From positions 1-64,000 of the forward strand of contig CAZOMY010000009.1 of NCBI GenBank assembly GCA_964581115.1: 64,000 nucleotides of DNA. Direction: 5' to 3'. Below the pieces are notes generated by a model. It had not been told where the DNA came from. It was given only the letters and a program-made list of their open reading frames with translations, and searched no databases. Below, one piece after another: positions 1 through 8,903 of the stretch. The first letter of the stretch is position 1; each line of letters starts with the position of its first letter. The position numbers and the translations under genes are program-made. Source of the stretch: 2-02-FULL-55-14 sp964581115 (GTDB lineage: Bacteria > Bacteroidota > Ignavibacteria > UBA10030).

Positions 1-48
1 AACCCAACAAGATCTCAGGCCCGCGCACGAACCTTGAATGAGACGCCC

Positions 49-55
49 ACCTAAC
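49..55 (-). other. candidate integron core site (attI-like GTTRRRY)
   Basis: On the minus strand this 7-mer reads GTTAGGT and fits the integron core consensus GTTRRRY. It lies about 150 bp upstream of the integrase start and has the orientation expected for an attI whose cassettes extend left, away from intI. A second match, GTTGGGT, lies at 2-8 on the same strand. Two matches in 55 bp are suggestive but could be chance, and no attC-sized inverted structure is visible inside the window. Confidence 0.35.
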
Positions 56-207
56 TAGGATTGGATCGTGTTGTTAGAAGTGGATGTACATAACTATTGG
101 GATAGACGGACTTTGTCCAACCGGGATGGCAAGCTACCCCCTATGGAAGTGTTGCGGGCAATCTAAGAGATTCGCATATTGCTCGCAAGCATCCTTGAGG
201 GGGAACC

Positions 208-1278
208 ATGCCGCAAGTTCGATTGCTCAACCACGTTCACGACGTGGCCCGGGTCAAACATCTCTCCGTCCGCACCGAAGAAGCCTATATCCACTGGATC
301 AAACGATTCATTCTCTTTCATGGGAAACGCCATCCGTCAACCTTGGGCGAATCGCACATCTCGGACTTCCTTTCATACCTCGCCATCGAACGTAAAGTCT
401 CCGCCTCCACCCAGAACGTTGCCCTTAATGCCATCATCTTTCTCTATCACGAAGTACTGAACATCAACCTGGGTGACTTTCCTTCATACGTTCGAGCCCA
501 CCGCCAACGCCGACTGCCGGTCGTCTTCTCAGAGAATGAAGTGCTGCAGATCCTCGACCGCATGCACGGACCGTCAGCGCTCGTAGTAGCCCTGCTGTAT
601 GGTTCCGGACTCCGACTCATGGAAGCGCTCAAGTTGCGCGTGAAGGATATCGATCTGGACCGGAGAACGATCCTGGTCCGCGAAGGGAAAGGGGGAAAGG
701 ACCGCGTGACCATGCTTCCGGGATCGTTGCGAGAGCCGATCCTGCGACAAATCGAACACGTGCGCATGACACATGCCAACGATCTTGACCGGGGATTCGG
801 CGACGTTGTGCTTCCGAACGCTCTGGCCGAGAAATCACCTCATGCCTCGAAAGAACTCGGCTGGCAATTCCTCTTTCCATCCCCTCAACTCACAAAAGAC
901 AAAGACACGACAACGACGGTGCGATCGCACCTCGACCCAAGCGGCGTTCAACGGCACTTCACGATCGCCCTGCACGATTCAAAGATCCACAAGCGTGGAA
1001 GTTGCCACTCTCTCCGGCACAGCTTCGCCACCCATCTCCTCGAGCGCGGAGAAAACATCCGCACGGTGCAGGAACTCCTCGGTCATCGCGATGTGCGGAC
1101 GACGATGATCTACACGCACGTGCTGATGATGAATGCACCGCGTGTCACCAGCCCGCTTGATTCCACGCTGACGGCCGCCACGCGTACTCTGGCGCTGCCT
1201 ACCGCGGAGTCGGCCGCGCTTCCGGAGGCAACGTATGCAGCCTCCGAAACGGATATCGACGACGAAGATGAACTGTAG
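208..1278 (+). CDS. intI: integron integrase (IntI-family tyrosine recombinase)
   Basis: Site-specific tyrosine recombinase of the integron class, expected to recombine attC cassettes at attI. The N-terminal SAM-like DNA-binding domain spans about residues 10-90 and the catalytic domain about 105-305. Visible catalytic residues are Arg136 (GSGLRLMEAL), Lys in GKGGKDR (161-166), His267 and Arg270 (HSLRHS), His293 (LGHRDV) and Tyr302 (MIYTHV). The insertion at about 197-224 (GDVVLPNALAEKSP, then WQFLFPS) matches the extra IntI-specific patch that separates integron integrases from XerC/D. The ATG start follows a GAGGGGG ribosome site. The roughly 35-residue acidic tail after the usual end (SPLD) is atypical and makes it longer than most IntI. 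No cassettes are visible, because the array side faces the window edge. Confidence 0.88.
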   Translation: MPQVRLLNHVHDVARVKHLSVRTEEAYIHWIKRFILFHGKRHPSTLGESHISDFLSYLAIERKVSASTQNVALNAIIFLYHEVLNINLGDFPSYVRAHRQRRLPVVFSENEVLQILDRMHGPSALVVALLYGSGLRLMEALKLRVKDIDLDRRTILVREGKGGKDRVTMLPGSLREPILRQIEHVRMTHANDLDRGFGDVVLPNALAEKSPHASKELGWQFLFPSPQLTKDKDTTTTVRSHLDPSGVQRHFTIALHDSKIHKRGSCHSLRHSFATHLLERGENIRTVQELLGHRDVRTTMIYTHVLMMNAPRVTSPLDSTLTAATRTLALPTAESAALPEATYAASETDIDDEDEL

Positions 1279-1393
1279 GTTGAAAGCATTCCTTCAACAT
1301 GAACTGTCGGCGCGTTCCATGTGCGATCTCGACGTAGCCTGAGGTTCGCACGGTTCACGACGACTGCAACCATCCCCACCCTGTGCTCCCGCC

Positions 1394-2752
1394 CTACCGT
1401 CGGGGTGGACGTAGGTCGCTCGCCCGAATGGTCTTCGTCCATCGTGTCTTTCCATCTGCGTCACGGCATTCCATGGTCAGCGCGCGGTCTGAGCGCGGTC
1501 CGCTGAAATGAAGCAGGCCGAAGTTGTGCACATCGGCGACGAGCGTGCCCGGCACTCGGTAAGGATTCTCCACTTCCCTGCCGCGGGGACGTGACAACCC
1601 AGCCGTGAGCGAAGAACTGGTGAAATCATACAGCGGATAGAATGTCGAATCCACCAGGTTGATGAGCTCGGTCATGTGCCGGTCGCCGCTGACGAAAACG
1701 ACCCCCGGTATACGATTGTGCCTAATAAAGGCGAGCAGTTCATCGTACTCGGCGCGACACTGCACAAGGCCTTCGAATTCGCATAATGGATTGAGCACTT
1801 GATTGCCGTTGGCGACGATCTTGAACGGGGCCCGGCTGTTGAGCAAGGCATCCTTCAACCACTGCAACTGTGCCGGTCCAAACATCACCTTCCCCGGACC
1901 TTCGGGGGTCGCGTTGGGTGCACGATGGAATCGGTCATCGAGGAGAAAGAATTCCACATCGGCCCACTCGAAGCGGCCAAAGACGCCGGGTGTCTCGAAC
2001 GTTCCATAAGTTCCATTGGCTGTAAAGAGCTTGTGCACAGCCAGGGCCTCGGAGCGCAGTCGATACGACCGGTCGGCGTCGTTCGGTCCGAAGTCATGGT
2101 CGTCCCACACATAGTAATGATGGACAGAGCCTAAGAGCGGTTGGAGTTCAGGCAAGGAACGCGTGTGCGTCCAACGATACCGTAATCCCTCCGCCGTGTT
2201 CCAATCGACCTCACGGTAGTACGTATTGTCGCCGAGCCAAAGCATCAGGTCGGGCCTCGCGGCGGCGATGGTCGAGACGATGCGCTCGTCCGAGCCGTAG
2301 GGGGTTCCTGGACGATCAACGGCCTTTTCGTTGATGTAGAAACACGATCCGATCGCGGCGGTAAATGCGGGAGGATCGGTGCGCCAATGCCACAACGTCT
2401 GCGTCTGGAACTCAAGTGGATACGGTCGCCTCACACTCTTGCCGTCGATGAGGATCTCGAAGGCATACCGCGTACCCGGAGTGAGTCGCGACACCGGAAT
2501 CCGGACGACGAACGCTTCATCGGCGCGCGTGGTGACGGTGGAAGTGGTCGAATTTTCATCCGGTTTGTTGACCGGCCAGACCCGGAACTGCACCGAGGCT
2601 TTTCGGGTAGTCTGGGCCCACAACATCACTTCCGTCATCTCCGAGTATCCGACCATCGGGCCGGAGCGGAGAAGCGAGGGTTGGGCATGGAGCGAAGCCA
2701 GGATCGGCTGAACAATGAGAAGCGCTGCGAAGAGCGGGCGTCGGTGGCGCAT
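1394..2752 (-). CDS. PhoD-like metallophosphatase, secreted
   Basis: Alkaline phosphatase D-like calcineurin-fold phosphodiesterase or phosphomonoesterase, predicted to be exported. An N-terminal signal peptide (about residues 1-23, ending in SLHAQ) is followed by a PhoD-type Fn3-like N-terminal domain (about 30-115). The metallophosphatase core carries the metal motifs MLWLGDNTYY, YYVWDDHDFG, ANGNQ and VSGDRHMTEL. The length of 452 residues is normal for the short PhoD family. It converges on the integrase and diverges from the TPR gene at 2900, so it is probably a single-gene unit. The natural substrate cannot be read from the sequence. Confidence 0.85.
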   Translation of the reverse strand: MRHRRPLFAALLIVQPILASLHAQPSLLRSGPMVGYSEMTEVMLWAQTTRKASVQFRVWPVNKPDENSTTSTVTTRADEAFVVRIPVSRLTPGTRYAFEILIDGKSVRRPYPLEFQTQTLWHWRTDPPAFTAAIGSCFYINEKAVDRPGTPYGSDERIVSTIAAARPDLMLWLGDNTYYREVDWNTAEGLRYRWTHTRSLPELQPLLGSVHHYYVWDDHDFGPNDADRSYRLRSEALAVHKLFTANGTYGTFETPGVFGRFEWADVEFFLLDDRFHRAPNATPEGPGKVMFGPAQLQWLKDALLNSRAPFKIVANGNQVLNPLCEFEGLVQCRAEYDELLAFIRHNRIPGVVFVSGDRHMTELINLVDSTFYPLYDFTSSSLTAGLSRPRGREVENPYRVPGTLVADVHNFGLLHFSGPRSDRALTMECRDADGKTRWTKTIRASDLRPPRR

Positions 2753-2824
2753 GGCACGTGCAGAATGGTGAAGGTGGACGCAACGTACGCGAGAGTCGGA
2801 GCCGATGCAAGGTTTGACCTGCGG

Positions 2825-2853
2825 TTGATTCTCCCGGCGATGGGGGTTATATT
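2825..2853 (+). promoter_or_regulatory. sigma70-like promoter for the TPR gene
   Basis: TTGATT (2825-2830) and TATATT (2848-2853) are separated by exactly 17 bp in the 147-bp spacer between the divergent phosphatase and TPR genes. The -10 box ends 46 bp before the TPR start codon. This is a sequence match only. Confidence 0.45.
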
Positions 2854-2899
2854 ACAGCCTCTGTCGTCCACGCGCCATCGTTTTCCTACAGGCATTCCC

Positions 2900-4807
2900 A
2901 TGATCCGCGCGATCCTCCGCGGTACCTTGCTCTCCTGCCTCGGCACCCTTCCGCTGCTGGCGCAGTCCATCTCGACCACGCTGCTCGTACGTGAAAAGGC
3001 CGGGTTCCTGGGAATGGGGGGGCCGCGTCATGTTATTGTGGCATTTGCGACGCAGAACGGCGACACCGTCTTGACGAGCGAATCGGCGAACGCAGGGCCG
3101 CACTACTTCTTTCGAGTTCAGCCGATGACGGACTGGAAGATCGAAGAGGACTTCGTGAAGGAGTACCTCTCCACGCTCGTGGTGTATCAGAACGGGGAAA
3201 AGCACGCGATCGTCTGGAAGGGGACCCTCATGGGTGGTCCTCCGACCTGGCTGGTGCTTGGCTTTCCGAAGACCTTCAAGTTGCACCAATCCTTCCTGTT
3301 CCAGGTCACTTCTGACGGCAAGACCTATCAGGCCGAGATGAGCATTCCGACGAGTCTTTGGCCCGGCTTCACGATGCTGGTGCAAAAGTACGGAGAGGCC
3401 ACGTCGGCGATGGCTCGCGGAGACCACCGCGGAGCGATCACGGCAAGTGAACAGATCATCTCCAACAGCGCTCTCAACATCTTCGCTCAATATGAGGAGG
3501 CGCGCTCTCTTCGGACGCAGGCCTTCAACGCCTACCTGGCGTCGGTAAGCCAGCAGTTCCAACAGACCCTTGCTGACACGGGAGGGCTCAAAGGCAAGAT
3601 CGCTCGGGTGGAGAGCTTCCGTCCATACCTGCAGTTCGTCGTTGACTCACTTCCGCGGGCATCTCTCAATATCGGATCGCTCGACCCCACGGTCTATCCC
3701 ATCATCGAACGGGCACGCAATGCCATGACGGCTTTGCAGACCTCGCGCGATTCGCTGCAACGCGAGTTGGACGACCGGAACACGCGGTGGATCGTCGAAG
3801 GGTCGGCGATCGGCAAGAACGGGTTTCTGTATCAGTATATGATCGAGACGCTGGCGTATGCGTTCTCGTCGGCGAACTTCCGCGATACCACGTCGACCGG
3901 CCTTCGACTCACCCTCAGCGACGAGTTGCAGCAGCGCTTGGAGCGTCATCAACTTGTTGAATCGTATGAGACGTTCCTCCGTCTGACGGTCGAGCGGATG
4001 CAGACGAACCTGCCGATGTTCCCCGTGGAGTTTCTGCCGAATCTGCGGAAGGACACCGCCTCGTTCCCCCAGCCGTACTATTCGATCCTGAAAGCGGTGA
4101 ACGACTACTATTACGGCAACCTGAAGGGAACCCTTGAGGAAGTGTCGCGAGTGTTTCTGACGTGCACCGACCCTGAGCTGAACGCGCGAACGGACCGGAT
4201 GCGGGTGATGATCGGCATCCGGCGCGGAGAAGCACCGGCCGAGGTTGTTCGTCTGCTCGAAGAGGCGGAACGGCTGGAAGCGGCCAACGATTCACAAAGC
4301 GCGCTCGAGCGGTATCGCCAGGCGACGCTGCTGGCTCCGAATTTCGCATACGCCTTCTTTGCCTTCGGGTCATTCTATGATCGTACCGGCGACCCGATCC
4401 GGGCGATCAATTTCTTCCAGACGGCCTACCAAGTGGATTCGGTCTACCTCTCGGCGTATCGCGAGGCATCGAACATGTATCTGCGGCAAGGGAATTTCAA
4501 GCCGATGATCGACGTGCTGTTGTACGCGCTGCAACACGGGAACGACAACTGGGAGATCAACTACAATCTGGGAACGGCGTTTCTGGGCGACAATGATCCG
4601 GCGCGCGCGATCATGCATTTCGAGCGTGCGCTAGCGCTGAACGCGAAGTCGTACCGCACGAACATTCAGCTCGGTCTGGCGCACCAGGCCGTCAAGGACT
4701 TCCAGAAGGCGCGTGAGTATTTCAACGCTGCCATCGGTCTGGACCCGACGCGTCAGGAGGCGGTCGATTACCTGACGCGGCTCAACGAGATGCAGAGAAA
4801 TCAGTAG
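2900..4807 (+). CDS. secreted TPR-repeat protein
   Basis: Predicted exported protein of 635 residues. The open frame extends upstream to 2387, but that part overlaps the phosphatase antisense. The ATG at 2900 is chosen because it begins a clear signal peptide (MIRAILRGTLLSCLGTLPLLAQ). The N-terminal third is an unassigned domain. The C-terminal 200 residues are tetratricopeptide repeats with the usual A/G/Y/P pattern, such as LAPNFAYAFFAFGSFYDRTG, NLGTAFLGDNDPARAIMHFE and LGLAHQAVKDFQKAREYFNA. Such proteins usually scaffold periplasmic or outer-membrane complexes; the partner here is unknown. It stands alone, with terminators downstream at 4951 and 5011. Confidence 0.8.
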   Translation: MIRAILRGTLLSCLGTLPLLAQSISTTLLVREKAGFLGMGGPRHVIVAFATQNGDTVLTSESANAGPHYFFRVQPMTDWKIEEDFVKEYLSTLVVYQNGEKHAIVWKGTLMGGPPTWLVLGFPKTFKLHQSFLFQVTSDGKTYQAEMSIPTSLWPGFTMLVQKYGEATSAMARGDHRGAITASEQIISNSALNIFAQYEEARSLRTQAFNAYLASVSQQFQQTLADTGGLKGKIARVESFRPYLQFVVDSLPRASLNIGSLDPTVYPIIERARNAMTALQTSRDSLQRELDDRNTRWIVEGSAIGKNGFLYQYMIETLAYAFSSANFRDTTSTGLRLTLSDELQQRLERHQLVESYETFLRLTVERMQTNLPMFPVEFLPNLRKDTASFPQPYYSILKAVNDYYYGNLKGTLEEVSRVFLTCTDPELNARTDRMRVMIGIRRGEAPAEVVRLLEEAERLEAANDSQSALERYRQATLLAPNFAYAFFAFGSFYDRTGDPIRAINFFQTAYQVDSVYLSAYREASNMYLRQGNFKPMIDVLLYALQHGNDNWEINYNLGTAFLGDNDPARAIMHFERALALNAKSYRTNIQLGLAHQAVKDFQKAREYFNAAIGLDPTRQEAVDYLTRLNEMQRNQ

Positions 4808-4950
4808 CGGGGGCTTCCCAAAGGCGGAAGGATCGACGAACGGCCCGGGACCTTGTGAGGATTGAAGCGAAGAATGCAGTGTTCAGGCCGTTCCGGATGA
4901 GAGCAACGAAACGGTGTGCCAGTACCCAGCGGATCTCTGAAGAACCGAGA

Positions 4951-4977
4951 AAACGGAGCCATAGTGCTCCGTTTTTT
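4951..4977 (+). terminator. rho-independent terminator
   Basis: A perfect 9-bp stem (AAACGGAGC at 4951-4959, GCTCCGTTT at 4966-4974) with a 6-nt loop, continuing into a T tract. It lies 143 bp after the TPR stop. The A-rich 5' flank means it could also work partly on the opposite strand. Confidence 0.8.
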
Positions 4978-5010
4978 GCTTATCAGGCGATTCGTGAGTA
5001 CCTTGTATTC

Positions 5011-5051
5011 ACCCAATCAAACGGGAGGCCGTGTTGATTGGGTTCTTTTTT
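5011..5051 (+). terminator. rho-independent terminator
   Basis: ACCCAATCAA (5011-5020) pairs perfectly with TTGATTGGGT (5034-5043). An inner ACGG/CCGT stem closes a GAGG loop with one bulged G, and TCTTTTTT follows. It is a second strong terminator 34 bp beyond the first and abuts the tRNA-Leu relic. Confidence 0.8.
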
Positions 5052-5086
5052 GGGCACGTGGCGAAATTGGCAGACCTGCTTGCCGA
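5052..5086 (+). pseudogene. 5' fragment of a tRNA-Leu gene
   Basis: This stretch begins GGGCA and contains TGGCGAAATTGGCAGAC followed by a variant of the start of the anticodon arm. It is nearly identical to the first half of the intact tRNA-Leu 49 bp downstream. Mismatches fall in the acceptor stem and just after the D arm. No anticodon loop, variable arm or T arm follows, so it is a relic or partial duplication, not a functional tRNA. Confidence 0.65.
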
Positions 5087-5100
5087 CTTTTTGCGGAATC

Positions 5101-5182
5101 GGGCAGATGGCGAAATTGGCAGACGCGCTGGCCTTAGGAGCCAGTGAGGAAACTCATGAGGGTTCGAGTCCCTCTCTGCCCA
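5101..5182 (+). tRNA. tRNA-Leu (anticodon UAG)
   Basis: A complete class II tRNA: acceptor stem GGGCAGA/TCTGCCC with discriminator A, D arm with GGCGAAATTGGCAGACGC, anticodon stem CTGGC/GCCAG around loop CTTAGGA (anticodon TAG), a short variable arm, and T arm GAGGGTTCGAGTCCCTC. The 3' CCA is not encoded. It sits between a terminator and the tig-clpP operon. Confidence 0.95.
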
Positions 5183-5311
5183 CGAGTCTTCAGCAGTCAT
5201 GCAGGCGCACCTGTGAAGAGTTGATGATCGCTATACGCCATCGTGATTGAAGGCCTCCGGCTCTCCGTGCCCACGGTGAATTGAATCAGTCATTCTGTTG
5301 AAAGGAAGCAG

Positions 5312-6598
5312 GTGGACGTCAACGTACAAACGCTTTCGGACGTGTCGCGCGAGGTCGAGATCGTGGCAACGGCCGACGAAGTGCAGCCGCACTTCAATAA
5401 GAAATATGTCGAGTATCAAGCCAAGGTCGACATCAAGGGCTTCCGCAAAGGCAAGGCACCGCTGGACGTCGTGAAGAGGCTCTACGGAGAGCTCATCGAG
5501 CACGATTCGCTGGAGGATATCGCCACCGACCTGTATCGAAAGGCTGTCGCCGAACACGACCTGAAGCCGATCGGCGATCCGTCGCTCGTCGACATGAAAT
5601 TCAATCGGGGCGAGGAACTGCGCTTCAAAGTGAGGTACGACGTGCGACCGGTGATCACGCTGAAGCCCGTCAAGGGCGTCAGGGTCACGAAGCCCCGTCA
5701 CGCGATCACCGAAGCCGAGATCGAAGAGGAGGTATTGCGGTTGCGTCGTGCGAATGCTGCGTTCGAGCCGGCCAATCTGGCTGTGGATGATGAGCACGTC
5801 GTGACGGCCGACATGCAGGACATCGATGAGCAGGGGATGCCGATCATCGGTAAGAAGAGCGAAGGAGTACGGTTCTATTTGGGAGACGAGCGGCTCGAGG
5901 AGCCGTTCAAGGAGGCGTTGCGCGGCACGACGGCCGGGGCCGTGCACTTGGTGAGCTTCGAGCACGATCACGGCGACCACAAGCATATGGTGCGGTCGCG
6001 CGTGACGGTGAAGAAAGTGGAGAAAGTGTTGCTGCCGGCGTTCGATGGGGAGTTTGTCAAGAAGCTCACAAACGGAACAGTGGAATCGACCGACGAGTTT
6101 TTGAAGAACCTGCGGAATGATGTCGAGGTCTACTGGCGGTCGAAGTCGGAGCGAGCGATGCTCAATTCGCTCACGGGCGAATTGTTGGAGATGCACGACT
6201 TCCAAGTGCCCGACTCGTTGACGCGGGCCGTGCTCGAAAGCCTTCTCCAGGACATGGCACGGCAGTACCCGAAGAAGCAGTTGCCGGACGATTTCGACTA
6301 CGACCGGTTCGGCCGGGAGAACTACGCCTACGCTCAGGCGCAGGCCAAGTGGGCGCTGCTGCGTGAAGAGCTGCTGAAGGCCGAGAGTATCACGGTCGAT
6401 GACGCCGACCTCGAGAAGCTGGCCGAGTCGGAGGCCTCGACAATAAACGTCGACAAGGAACGTCTGCTGCAATACTACAAGTCGTCGGACCAGGTCCGCG
6501 ATCGATTGCGGAGCGATAAGCTGATGCAGCGGCTGATAAGCCAGGCGACGATCATCGAAGTCGACGACACCGAGCTGACCAACGCACCGAAAGGATGA
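5312..6598 (+). CDS. tig: trigger factor
   Basis: Ribosome-associated chaperone and putative peptidyl-prolyl isomerase that meets nascent chains at the exit tunnel. The ribosome-binding signature GFRKGKAP is at residues 43-50 of the N-terminal domain. A diverged FKBP-like domain covers about 150-245 and the helical C-terminal chaperone domain about 250-425. The 428 residues match the family. The start is GTG at 5312, preceded by AAGGAAG at 5301-5307. The stop overlaps the clpP ATG by 4 bp (ATGA), so the two are translationally coupled in the common tig-clpP-clpX order. Confidence 0.93.
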   Translation: MDVNVQTLSDVSREVEIVATADEVQPHFNKKYVEYQAKVDIKGFRKGKAPLDVVKRLYGELIEHDSLEDIATDLYRKAVAEHDLKPIGDPSLVDMKFNRGEELRFKVRYDVRPVITLKPVKGVRVTKPRHAITEAEIEEEVLRLRRANAAFEPANLAVDDEHVVTADMQDIDEQGMPIIGKKSEGVRFYLGDERLEEPFKEALRGTTAGAVHLVSFEHDHGDHKHMVRSRVTVKKVEKVLLPAFDGEFVKKLTNGTVESTDEFLKNLRNDVEVYWRSKSERAMLNSLTGELLEMHDFQVPDSLTRAVLESLLQDMARQYPKKQLPDDFDYDRFGRENYAYAQAQAKWALLREELLKAESITVDDADLEKLAESEASTINVDKERLLQYYKSSDQVRDRLRSDKLMQRLISQATIIEVDDTELTNAPKG

Positions 6599-7233
6599 GT
6601 CCCATGGGGAATCCCCGAGAGATCTACAATCAACTCGTGCCGATGGTGGTCGAGCAGACCGGCCGCGGCGAGCGCGCGTTCGACATCTATAGCCGCCTGT
6701 TGAAGGACCGGATCGTGTTCATTGGCACGCCGATCGACGACACGATCGCGAGCCTCATCATCGCGCAGTTGCTGTTCCTCGAATCGGAAGATCCCGACAA
6801 GGACATCAACCTCTATATCAACAGTCCTGGCGGCAGCGTCTCGGCAGGACTGGCGATCTTCGATACGATGCAGTACATCCGTCCTGACGTGGCGACGATC
6901 TGTATCGGTATGGCGGCGAGTATGGGGGCCGTGCTTCTGGCGGGGGGAGCAAAGGGCAAGAGGATGGCATTGCCGAATGCGCGGATCATGATCCATCAGC
7001 CATGGGGCGGCGTGCAGGGAACGGCCTCGGACATCAGCATCCAGGCAGAAGAGATCCTGAAGACCAAGAAGAAGATCAATGAGATCCTGGCCGAGGCAAC
7101 GGGGCGTCCTATCGAGGTCATCCAGCTTGATACGGACCGGGACAAGTATCTGTCGGCGTCGGAGGCGAAGGAATACGGCCTCGTTGACACACTGCTCGTG
7201 AAGCGGGCGGCCGAGCCGAAGAAGGACAAGTGA
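6595..7233 (+). CDS. clpP: ATP-dependent Clp protease proteolytic subunit
   Basis: Serine peptidase that forms the tetradecameric ClpP chamber and works with ClpX encoded just downstream. Ser109 (GMAASMGA), His134 (RIMIHQP) and the Asp in LDTDRD form the catalytic triad. NSPGGSV (76-82) is the oxyanion strand. Length of 212 residues is typical. The start overlaps the tig stop; an in-frame ATG at 6604 is an alternative. An intrinsic terminator lies between clpP and clpX. Confidence 0.96.
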   Translation: MSPMGNPREIYNQLVPMVVEQTGRGERAFDIYSRLLKDRIVFIGTPIDDTIASLIIAQLLFLESEDPDKDINLYINSPGGSVSAGLAIFDTMQYIRPDVATICIGMAASMGAVLLAGGAKGKRMALPNARIMIHQPWGGVQGTASDISIQAEEILKTKKKINEILAEATGRPIEVIQLDTDRDKYLSASEAKEYGLVDTLLVKRAAEPKKDK

Positions 7234-7254
7234 ACTGCCGGCAATGTCAGCACA

Positions 7255-7298
7255 GCACGGAAGGCACGGGCCCTGCTTGTTGCCTTTTGTGCTTTTTT
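7255..7298 (+). terminator. intrinsic terminator between clpP and clpX
   Basis: A 12-bp stem (GCACGGAAGGCA at 7255-7266 with TGCCTTTTGTGC at 7281-7292, two G-U pairs) and a 14-nt loop are followed directly by six T at 7293-7298. The T-rich right side (TTTTGTGCTTTTTTGTGGCTAAC) resembles the CCACAAAG-type repeats seen elsewhere in the window. Confidence 0.7.
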
Positions 7299-7342
7299 GT
7301 GGCTAACATTCTGTCAGCCGAAACGACGGCGACCATTTCGAC

Positions 7343-8602
<1,260 letters not shown>

Positions 8603-8903
8603 CCGAAGGAGGATTAAGTAAGAAGTAGAAAGCAGGTCGTGGGTAGACGGTGGTCGGTAGCGGAACGTTGGAAGACTGAAGCCCATTGAACGACTCCGAT
8701 GGGCTTTGGTCTGTACGGCGAGAAGAGAGAGGTCGGGGGCATGCCCCGAGCGAACTTGTCGCGAGCGAAATCGAGCGAGTCGAGTGGCCAGAGGCCAGAA
8801 GCCCTTGGGTGTTCTCCTGCGGAGAACTCCCAAGGGCCTGTCCTTTGCTTCTTGTCGTTTGCTGTTTTCTTGCTGTCTGTTCTTTGCCGTTTGTTGTTTG
8901 CCC
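8603..8903. other. palindrome-rich spacer after clpX
   Basis: No gene seen. A weak terminator-like hairpin sits at 8679-8706 (AAGCCCAT/ATGGGCTT). A short palindrome lies at 8733-8749 (TCGGGG/CCCCGA). A near-perfect long inverted repeat is at 8801-8837. The T-rich 8838-8900 contains repeated TTGCTGTTT/TTTGCCGTTT-like strings. It leads directly into the 73-bp array. Confidence 0.6.
8801..8837. repeat. long inverted repeat (16-bp paired stem)
   Basis: GCCCTTGGG (8801-8809), one unpaired T, and GTTCTCC pair with GGAGAAC, one T, and CCCAAGGGC (8829-8837) around a 3-nt loop. It would form a very stable hairpin in RNA or single-stranded DNA. No clean T tract follows, so a REP-like role is as likely as termination. 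Confidence 0.7.

Noticed and set aside
2387..2899. 171-codon in-frame extension of the TPR gene
   Set aside because: It is antisense to the phosphatase gene, crosses a good promoter, and removes the signal peptide from the N-terminus. Start at 2900 fits much better.
5052..5100. Second functional tRNA-Leu
   Set aside because: Only the acceptor 5' strand and D arm are present; no anticodon, variable or T arm follows.
5231..6472. Long minus-strand open frame opposite tig
   Set aside because: Mirror frame of a GC-rich gene. It is His/Arg/Leu-rich with no recognisable domain, while tig on the plus strand has full family motifs.
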